Of a stretch of DNA of 10,219 nt, positions 6,215-10,219 are shown piece after piece. The notes beneath the pieces are model-generated. The model did not search any database, was not told the DNA's origin, and saw only the letters and a list, made by a program, of their open reading frames with translations. Location: contig JAFGJR010000053.1 of the NCBI GenBank assembly GCA_016928975.1, positions 1 through 10,219 on the forward strand, in the 5' to 3' direction. Origin of the DNA: Sedimentisphaerales bacterium (GTDB taxonomy: Bacteria > Planctomycetota > Phycisphaerae > Sedimentisphaerales > SG8-4). Within the stretch, counting starts at the first letter, position 1. Every line of letters begins with the position of its first letter. A program made the translations under genes and the position numbers.

Positions 6215-6304
6215 TGGACTTGCGAGGGTCCGGCGGCCCCGAAGGTCTGCCCGGCCTGCGGCAAGCCCCAGGTATTCCTCGAGCGGGAAGCTGTCAACTA
6301 CTGA
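6215..6304 (+). pseudogene. Remnant of rubrerythrin C-terminal rubredoxin-like domain
   Basis: Reading from 6215 gives 29 residues, W-T-C-E-G-P-A-A-P-K-V-C-P-A-C-G-K-P-Q-V-F-L-E-R-E-A-V-N-Y, then TGA (6302-6304). This matches the end of rubrerythrins: EG-x-AP, the second iron knuckle CPACG, PQ and the E...NY tail. The first CxxCG knuckle is missing or collapsed to one Cys, the diiron domain is absent, and an in-frame TAA (6212-6214) precedes it. The frame is continuous with an ATG at 6161, one base after the perR stop codon, except for that TAA, and residues 6161-6211 are not recognisable. It sits where rubrerythrin genes often follow perR. Loss by deletion is the simplest explanation. Confidence 0.7.
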
Positions 6305-6312
6305 CTCTGACG

Positions 6313-6325
6313 GACTCGTCGAGTC
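6313..6325. repeat. Palindrome before tpx
   Basis: GACTCG-t-CGAGTC is a perfect 13-base palindrome, 18 bases before the tpx start codon. No T run follows. It may be a regulator site or a weak RNA stem in the transcript. Confidence 0.4.
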
Positions 6326-6343
6326 TGGAATGTGTGTGGAACC

Positions 6344-6970
6344 ATGAAGACCCGTACGCGACGGCAATGTGGAACGTTGGCTCTGTCGGTCTTGGGCATC
6401 CTCCTGGCCGTCGTGGCCGGCTGTGATAAATCCGATGGGAGAAAGGCGCTCAATATGCCAGAACGAAGTGGCCTAGTCACGATGAAGGGCAATCCGGTGA
6501 CCCTGGTCGGACGGGAGACCAGAGTTGGTCAGCGGGCCCCGGATGTGGAGCTTGTCGCCAACGATCTGTCTGCTGTCAAGCTCTCCTCTTTTGGCGGCAG
6601 GGTCTGCGTTGTCATATCCGTGCCGTCCTTGGATACACCGGTCTGCGACACGGAGACGCGGAGGTTCAACCAGGAGGCGGCCAAGTTGGGCGACGGCGTG
6701 GTCGTGCTGACGGTGAGCATGGATCTGCCGTTTGCCCAGAAACGATGGTGCGGGGCGGCCGGGGTGAAGAACGTGCGGACCTTGTCGGACCACCGCGAGG
6801 CGGCGTTCGGCAAGGCCTATGGCGTGCTCATCAAGGACCTGCGTTTGCTGGCCCGGGCCGTTTTCATCATGGACAAGGAAGGTGTTATTCGGTATCAGGA
6901 ACTGGTCGGGGAAATTGCCAGTGAGCCCAACTATGACGCGGCGCTGAAGGCTGCTCGCGATCTGTTGTAG
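6344..6970 (+). CDS. tpx: Thiol peroxidase (Tpx), predicted lipoprotein
   Basis: This 208-residue protein is an atypical 2-Cys peroxiredoxin of the Tpx group, reducing peroxides with thiol reductants. The Tpx domain starts near residue 47 (MKGNPVTLVG) and covers the rest. The peroxidatic site is T98-P-V-C101 and the resolving cysteine is C136 in the FAQKRWCGA segment, both matching Escherichia coli Tpx; R171 lies in the conserved LARAVF segment. Unusually, about 40 extra N-terminal residues form a lipoprotein signal: basic start (K2, R4, R6, R7), hydrophobic 11-25 and lipobox V-A-G-C27. This places the enzyme outside the cytoplasm. The start at 6344 has a weak ribosome binding site. An internal ATG at 6455 (M38) has GGGAGAAAGG (6437-6446) 8 bases upstream and would give a normal-length cytosolic Tpx. 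Confidence 0.9.
   Translation: MKTRTRRQCGTLALSVLGILLAVVAGCDKSDGRKALNMPERSGLVTMKGNPVTLVGRETRVGQRAPDVELVANDLSAVKLSSFGGRVCVVISVPSLDTPVCDTETRRFNQEAAKLGDGVVVLTVSMDLPFAQKRWCGAAGVKNVRTLSDHREAAFGKAYGVLIKDLRLLARAVFIMDKEGVIRYQELVGEIASEPNYDAALKAARDLL
6437..6457 (+). promoter_or_regulatory. Possible internal translation start within tpx
   Basis: GGGAGAAAGG (6437-6446) resembles a ribosome binding site and stands 8 bases before the in-frame ATG at 6455. Starting there would remove the lipoprotein signal and leave about 171 residues, the usual length for Tpx. The purine run also encodes D31-G-R-K, so it may be coincidental. Confidence 0.3.
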
Positions 6971-6983
6971 CCACATAAGAGAT

Positions 6984-7000
6984 CACGCGAGCGACGCGTG
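6984..7000 (+). repeat. GC hairpin between tpx and fprA
   Basis: CACGCG (6984-6989) pairs with CGCGTG (6995-7000) around a five-base loop, 21 bases before the fprA start codon and just ahead of its ribosome binding site. No T run follows, so it is unlikely to terminate fully. It may be an RNA-stabilising or processing stem. Confidence 0.45.
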
Positions 7001-7021
7001 TGAAATCTGGAGTGCCGGACC

Positions 7022-8200
7022 ATGAGACAGATCGGGTCGGACATCTACGCCGTTGGCGCCATCGACTGGGATCGCAGGCTCTTCGATGAGCTGATCCCCT
7101 TGCCGGAGGGGACTACGTACAACGCGTACGTCGTCAAGGGCAGCGACAAGGTCGCGCTGTTAGATACCGTTGATCCCACCAAATCCGAGATCTTGCTGGG
7201 CAACCTCATGGCGCTGGGGCTCGACGGCGTCGATTACATCGTGTCCCACCACGCAGAGCAGGACCACTCAGGGTCCATCCCGGCGATCCTGCTGCTGTAC
7301 CCCCAGGCCAAGGTCGTGACCAACGCCAAGTGCAAGGCCATGCTCATGGACCTGCTGCACATCCCGGAAGACAAGTTCCTCACGATCGCCGATGGGCAGA
7401 CGCTGTCGCTCGGGAACAAGACGCTTCAGTTCTTCGATATCCCCTGGGTGCACTGGCCGGAGACGATGTGCACGTACCTGCAGGAGGATCGGGTGCTGTT
7501 TCCCTGCGATTTCTTCGGCTCGCACCTGGCGACGAGCAGCCTGTTCGTGGAGGATGAGCCGCTGGTGTACGAGTCGGCCAAGCGGTATTATGCAGAGATC
7601 ATGATGCCGTTTCGGCCGGCGATCAAGAAGAACCTCGAAAAGATCGGAAAACTCAAGATCGACATGATCGCACCCAGTCACGGTCCCGTGTACGACAAGC
7701 CGGAGTTCATCCTCGACGCGTACAAGGATTGGGTCGGTGACCACGTCAAGAACGAAGTGGTGCTCGCCTACGTCTCGATGCACGAAAGCACCCGGCAGAT
7801 GGTGGAGCACTTGTCCGACGCCTTGATTGATCGCGGTGTCACCGTTCGACAGTTCAACCTGGTCACGACGGATCTTGGCAAGCTGGCCATCGCGTTAGTG
7901 GATGCGGCGACGATCGTGCTGGGCTCGCCCACGGTCCTGACCGGCGCTCATCCGAAGGCGGCCTATGCGGCCCTCGTCGCCAACGCGCTGCGCCCGAAGA
8001 CGAGATTCGCCTCCATCATTGGCTCGTTAGGTTGGGGTGGAAAGATGGTCGAGCAGCTTTCCGGGCTGATCTCGAATTTGAAGCTGGAAGTGATCGACCC
8101 GGTGATCGCCAAAGGCCAGCCCAAGGACGAGGATTTCGCCGCCCTGGACGAACTGGCCGACCGGATCCGCGCGAAGCACAAGCAGATCGGAATCGCGTAG
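7022..8200 (+). CDS. fprA: Flavodiiron protein (oxygen/NO reductase, FprA/ROO type)
   Basis: This 392-residue cytosolic protein reduces O2 to water (or NO to N2O) using electrons usually delivered by rubredoxin. The N-terminal metallo-beta-lactamase-like domain (1 to about 245) carries the diiron ligands H77-x-E79-x-D81-H82, H144, D163 and H220 (APSHGP). The C-terminal flavodoxin domain (about 250-392) begins VVLAYVSMHESTRQM, the FMN phosphate loop. Length and domain order are standard for class A flavodiiron proteins, with no extra rubredoxin or flavin-reductase module, so it needs an external donor; rubredoxin is encoded in the same cluster. GGAG (7009-7012) lies 9 bases before the ATG. All metal ligands are present, so it should be active. 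Oxygen rather than NO as substrate is favoured by the neighbouring genes but not proven. Confidence 0.95.
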   Translation: MRQIGSDIYAVGAIDWDRRLFDELIPLPEGTTYNAYVVKGSDKVALLDTVDPTKSEILLGNLMALGLDGVDYIVSHHAEQDHSGSIPAILLLYPQAKVVTNAKCKAMLMDLLHIPEDKFLTIADGQTLSLGNKTLQFFDIPWVHWPETMCTYLQEDRVLFPCDFFGSHLATSSLFVEDEPLVYESAKRYYAEIMMPFRPAIKKNLEKIGKLKIDMIAPSHGPVYDKPEFILDAYKDWVGDHVKNEVVLAYVSMHESTRQMVEHLSDALIDRGVTVRQFNLVTTDLGKLAIALVDAATIVLGSPTVLTGAHPKAAYAALVANALRPKTRFASIIGSLGWGGKMVEQLSGLISNLKLEVIDPVIAKGQPKDEDFAALDELADRIRAKHKQIGIA

Positions 8201-8216
8201 TCAGATAGCAGTATAC

Positions 8217-8257
8217 GTCCTGTTGGTCCTATGGGTCCCATTCGCCCATCACAGGAC
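8217..8257 (+). repeat. Stem-loop between fprA and dfx
   Basis: GTCCTGT (8217-8223) pairs with ACAGGAC (8251-8257), and inside it ATGGG (8231-8235) can pair with CCCAT (8245-8249). It occupies most of the 90-base gap. No T run follows, so partial termination or RNA processing is more likely than full termination. Confidence 0.4.
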
Positions 8258-8290
8258 CACGTCACACAGTAGACAGGGAAAGGGGCAAAA

Positions 8291-8668
8291 ATGGCAGAGA
8301 AACTTGGGATCTACAGATGCAACGTTTGCGGCAACATGGTCGAGGTGGTCCGCAGCGGCGGGGGCGAATTGGTCTGCTGCGGCCAGCCGATGGAACACCT
8401 CGTCGCCAAGACCGCCGACCAGGGCAAGGAAAAACACGTGCCGGTGATTGAGAAAGTCGACGGCGGCGTCAAGGTCAAGGTCGGGAGCATCCCGCACCCC
8501 ATGGAAGAGAAACACTACATCGAGTGGATCGAGGTGCTGCTCGACGGCCAGTCCTATCGGCAGTTCCTTCGTCCCGGCCAGGCGCCGGAGGCCGTCTTCG
8601 CTCTCGCTGGCGGCACTCTCACGGCAAGGGAATTCTGCAACGTTCACGGACTATGGGAGGGCAAGTAG
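8291..8668 (+). CDS. dfx: Desulfoferrodoxin (superoxide reductase)
   Basis: This 125-residue protein reduces superoxide to hydrogen peroxide without releasing oxygen, a typical anaerobe enzyme. The N-terminal desulforedoxin domain (1-36) has the four iron-binding cysteines C10, C13, C29 and C30. The C-terminal superoxide reductase domain carries the catalytic iron ligands H49, H69, H75, C116 and H119, plus E47 and K48 of the EKH motif. These positions coincide with the Desulfovibrio enzyme numbering, so both iron centres should be intact. AAAGGGG (8279-8285) lies 5 bases before the ATG. Electrons probably come from the rubredoxin encoded downstream. The ferritin gene starts one base after its stop codon, so the two are almost certainly co-transcribed and perhaps translationally coupled. 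Confidence 0.96.
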   Translation: MAEKLGIYRCNVCGNMVEVVRSGGGELVCCGQPMEHLVAKTADQGKEKHVPVIEKVDGGVKVKVGSIPHPMEEKHYIEWIEVLLDGQSYRQFLRPGQAPEAVFALAGGTLTAREFCNVHGLWEGK

Positions 8669-8669
8669 A

Positions 8670-9158
8670 ATGCTTGGCAAGAAGATGGAAAAAGCTTTGA
8701 ACGAACAGATTCACGCGGAGCTGCATTCCGCGTATCTTTATCTTGCGATGTCGGCCTGGTTCGAGTCGGAGAGCCTGCCCGGCTTCGCGAGCTGGATGCG
8801 GGTTCAGCATCGTGAGGAAACCGCGCACGCCATGAAGCTCTTCAAGTTCGTGGTGGAGCGTCGTGGCCGGGTCGTCTTCAAGGCTGTTGAAGAGCCGGCC
8901 AAAGAATGGAAATCACCTTTGGCGGCGTTCGAAGCCGCCTTCGAACACGAGCAGTACATCACGGGGCGCATCGGCGAGCTGGTGAATCTGGCCAACGAAG
9001 AGAAGGACCATGCCGCCCATGCCTTCCTGCAGTGGTTCGTCAACGAGCAGGTGGAAGAGGAAGCGACGGCGGACGGCATTGTCCAAAAACTCAAGATGGC
9101 CGAGAAAGCGCCGGGTGCGATGCTTATGCTCGACCAGGTCTTGGGCCAGCGAAGCTGA
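8670..9158 (+). CDS. ftnA: Ferritin, bacterial non-heme type
   Basis: This 162-residue four-helix-bundle ferritin oxidises Fe(II) and stores it as a mineral in a 24-subunit shell. Ferroxidase and third-site residues fall at the Escherichia coli FtnA positions: E17, Y24, E49, E50, H53, E94, E126, Q127 and E130. There is no heme-binding feature of bacterioferritin. The frame is open upstream to 8448 inside dfx, but ATG 8670 is chosen because it lies one base after the dfx stop codon, has GGAGG at 8656-8660, 9 bases upstream, and gives the normal ferritin N-terminus. In this cluster its job is most likely to hold iron away from peroxide made by superoxide reductase. Confidence 0.95.
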   Translation: MLGKKMEKALNEQIHAELHSAYLYLAMSAWFESESLPGFASWMRVQHREETAHAMKLFKFVVERRGRVVFKAVEEPAKEWKSPLAAFEAAFEHEQYITGRIGELVNLANEEKDHAAHAFLQWFVNEQVEEEATADGIVQKLKMAEKAPGAMLMLDQVLGQRS

Positions 9159-9176
9159 TAGGAGAAGGAGAGCACT

Positions 9177-9674
9177 ATGGGTATGCCATTCAATGCGGAC
9201 GAAGTCTTTGAGATGGCCGAGCAGATCGAGCGCAACGGCGCCAGGTTCTACCGCGAGGCGGCCGCCCAGGCGCCGGACCGGACGACGAAGGAGATGTTCC
9301 TCAATCTGGCGGCAATGGAAGACGGTCACCTTCACACGTTCCAGCAGATGCGCCAGGGGCTCAGCGACCCGGAGAAAGGCGGGACCGTGTTCGATCCCGA
9401 CAATGAAGCGGCTCTATACTTGCAGGCAATGGCCGACACCAAGGGATTCGAGGGCATGAAGAGCCCTACCCTGAAGCTGACGGGCAAAGAGTCCGTGCAG
9501 GAGTTGCTCCAGATCGCGATTGAAGCGGAGAAGAACTCGGTCCTGTTCTACGTCGGGCTCAGGGCAATGGTTCCTGCGCGAGCCGGCACGGACAAGGTGG
9601 ACGCCATTATCCGCGAGGAGGTCAGCCACGCTGCGCAGTTGCGGCGGCAACTGGCCGCGATTCGCGGGCAGTGA
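9177..9674 (+). CDS. Rubrerythrin-like diiron protein without rubredoxin domain
   Basis: This 165-residue ferritin-like protein has the two-fold internal repeat of the rubrerythrin/COG1633 group. The first half has E18 (IERNGARFY) and E48-x-x-H51 (MEDGH); the second has E118 (AEKNSVLFY) and E148-x-x-H151 (EEVSH), giving six ligands for a diiron site. There is no C-terminal rubredoxin-type CxxC domain, unlike classical rubrerythrin. The family is associated with peroxide reduction or iron/oxygen chemistry; the exact role is not proven. An AGGAGAAGGAG tract (9160-9170) precedes the ATG; a second in-frame ATG at 9183 is less well placed. It lies 18 bases after ferritin and 81 bases before rubredoxin, so the missing electron-transfer domain may be supplied in trans. 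Confidence 0.85.
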   Translation: MGMPFNADEVFEMAEQIERNGARFYREAAAQAPDRTTKEMFLNLAAMEDGHLHTFQQMRQGLSDPEKGGTVFDPDNEAALYLQAMADTKGFEGMKSPTLKLTGKESVQELLQIAIEAEKNSVLFYVGLRAMVPARAGTDKVDAIIREEVSHAAQLRRQLAAIRGQ

Positions 9675-9677
9675 CGA

Positions 9678-9694
9678 GACGCAGGACCTGCGTC
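9678..9694. repeat. Palindrome before rubredoxin
   Basis: GACGCAGG-a-CCTGCGTC is a perfect 17-base palindrome starting four bases after the upstream stop codon. As RNA it would fold with a six-bp stem and five-base loop. No T run follows. Confidence 0.5.
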
Positions 9695-9755
9695 GGCGAC
9701 TGCCAATCCGAGACCGAGGCCTATTTGCCATCCTGTATCAGTGAAAGGAATGACA

Positions 9756-9917
9756 ATGAAGTACCGATGTCTTCTGTGCAGTTACGTGTATGACCCTGCG
9801 GCAGGGGATCCGGACAACGGCGTCGCGCCCGGCACGGCGTTTGCCGACCTCCCGGACACCTGGGTTTGCCCGGAATGCGGGGCCGGCAAAGACCAGTTCG
9901 AGCCGGTTGAGGATTGA
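9756..9917 (+). CDS. rub: Rubredoxin
   Basis: This 53-residue one-iron electron carrier has both iron knuckles, C5-L-L-C8 and C38-P-E-C41, and the conserved core [15 protein letters not shown] (13-27) with W36 and the GAGKDQFE tail (42-49). Full length matches the family. Ser9 stands where Gly normally follows the first CxxC. AAAGGA (9744-9749) lies 6 bases before the ATG. It is the probable electron donor to the flavodiiron protein, desulfoferrodoxin and perhaps the rubrerythrin-like protein of the cluster. The rubredoxin reductase is not in the window. The next gene begins three bases after its stop codon. Confidence 0.96.
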   Translation: MKYRCLLCSYVYDPAAGDPDNGVAPGTAFADLPDTWVCPECGAGKDQFEPVED

Positions 9918-9920
9918 CCC

Positions 9921-10219
9921 ATGGCGGTTGCGCAGGTCCGGCCCTCTCTGGCGGGACTGGACGTGATCTGCGTGGATACGCCCGCGCCGCCGACGGCCAT
10001 GGTCGTGTTCGGCGCCTCGGGCGACCTGGCGCACCGCAAGCTGCTGCCGAGCCTGGCCCAAATCCAGCAGCGAGGCCTGCTCAGTGAGCACTTCTGCCTG
10101 GTCGGCTGTGGGCGGACGCAGTGCTCCGACGAGCAATTCCGCCGGGACGCGGAGCGATCCATTAGGGAGAATGCCACCAGCAATACTTCTGCGGATGCGA
10201 TCAATGCTGTAGTACAGAA
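9921..10219 (+). CDS. zwf: Glucose-6-phosphate dehydrogenase, N-terminal part (runs off the window)
   Basis: The 99 visible codons begin a glucose-6-phosphate dehydrogenase, which oxidises glucose 6-phosphate and yields NADPH in the oxidative pentose phosphate pathway. The diagnostic cofactor-binding motif is V28-V-F-G-A-S-G-D-L-A (28-37), followed by R39-K40-L-L-P, as in Zwf proteins; a GCGRT segment (62-66) is the usual second strand. The frame stays open to the edge of the window, where about four fifths of the gene is missing. ATG 9921 lies three bases after the rubredoxin stop codon, with TTGAGG at 9907-9912 as ribosome binding site. Tight linkage suggests co-expression with rubredoxin, plausibly to supply reducing power to the detoxification enzymes. 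Confidence 0.88.
   Translation, partial: MAVAQVRPSLAGLDVICVDTPAPPTAMVVFGASGDLAHRKLLPSLAQIQQRGLLSEHFCLVGCGRTQCSDEQFRRDAERSIRENATSNTSADAINAVVQ

Noticed and set aside
1..10219. CRISPR array, tRNA or rRNA genes, insertion sequence
   Set aside because: No regularly spaced direct repeats, no tRNA-like cloverleaf with a TTCGA loop, no rRNA sequence and no transposase gene were seen.

Overview
The window looks like the chromosome of an anaerobic or oxygen-tolerant-anaerobic member of the Planctomycetota, probably a Phycisphaerae-type lineage. This placement is inference: it rests on a Tat-exported Gfo/Idh/MocA oxidoreductase, a secreted LamG protein and a Tat-exported aldo/keto reductase in a GC-rich genome rich in small intergenic palindromes, all common in that phylum. 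Every convincing gene is on the + strand.

Layout. Positions 1-868 hold no convincing gene but several inverted repeats. A large terminator-like hairpin with a T run (874-959) closes this region. A perfect TATAAT promoter (999-1027) then leads into the Tat-exported Gfo/Idh/MocA oxidoreductase (1119-2495). A 544-base gap with two palindromic repeat elements follows, then a secreted LamG protein (3040-3783), a third REP-like element (3802-3907), a Tat-exported aldo/keto reductase homologue (3989-4984) and, overlapping it by 8 bases, a tetraheme c-type cytochrome lipoprotein (4977-5495). The aldo/keto reductase appears to lack three of the four usual catalytic residues.

From about 5600 to the end runs a compact oxygen and peroxide defence cluster: a Fur/PerR-type box with a promoter, perR (5693-6160), the C-terminal remnant of a rubrerythrin (6215-6304), a lipoprotein thiol peroxidase (6344-6970), a flavodiiron oxygen reductase (7022-8200), desulfoferrodoxin/superoxide reductase (8291-8668), ferritin (8670-9158), a rubrerythrin-like diiron protein without a rubredoxin domain (9177-9674), rubredoxin (9756-9917) and the start of glucose-6-phosphate dehydrogenase (9921 to the window edge).

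How the cluster works together (family knowledge plus inference): superoxide is reduced to peroxide by desulfoferrodoxin, oxygen to water by the flavodiiron protein, and peroxide by thiol peroxidase and probably the rubrerythrin-like protein. Ferritin removes free iron that would drive Fenton chemistry. Rubredoxin is the likely electron carrier to several of these enzymes, and glucose-6-phosphate dehydrogenase could supply NADPH upstream of it; no rubredoxin reductase is visible here. PerR would sense peroxide and release the box at its own promoter. The four larger gaps inside this cluster (before tpx, fprA, dfx and rub) each contain a GC-rich inverted repeat. No new defence or mobile system was recognised. 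The least explained items are the aldo/keto reductase-cytochrome pair, the orphan rubredoxin-like remnant and the structured region before position 960.
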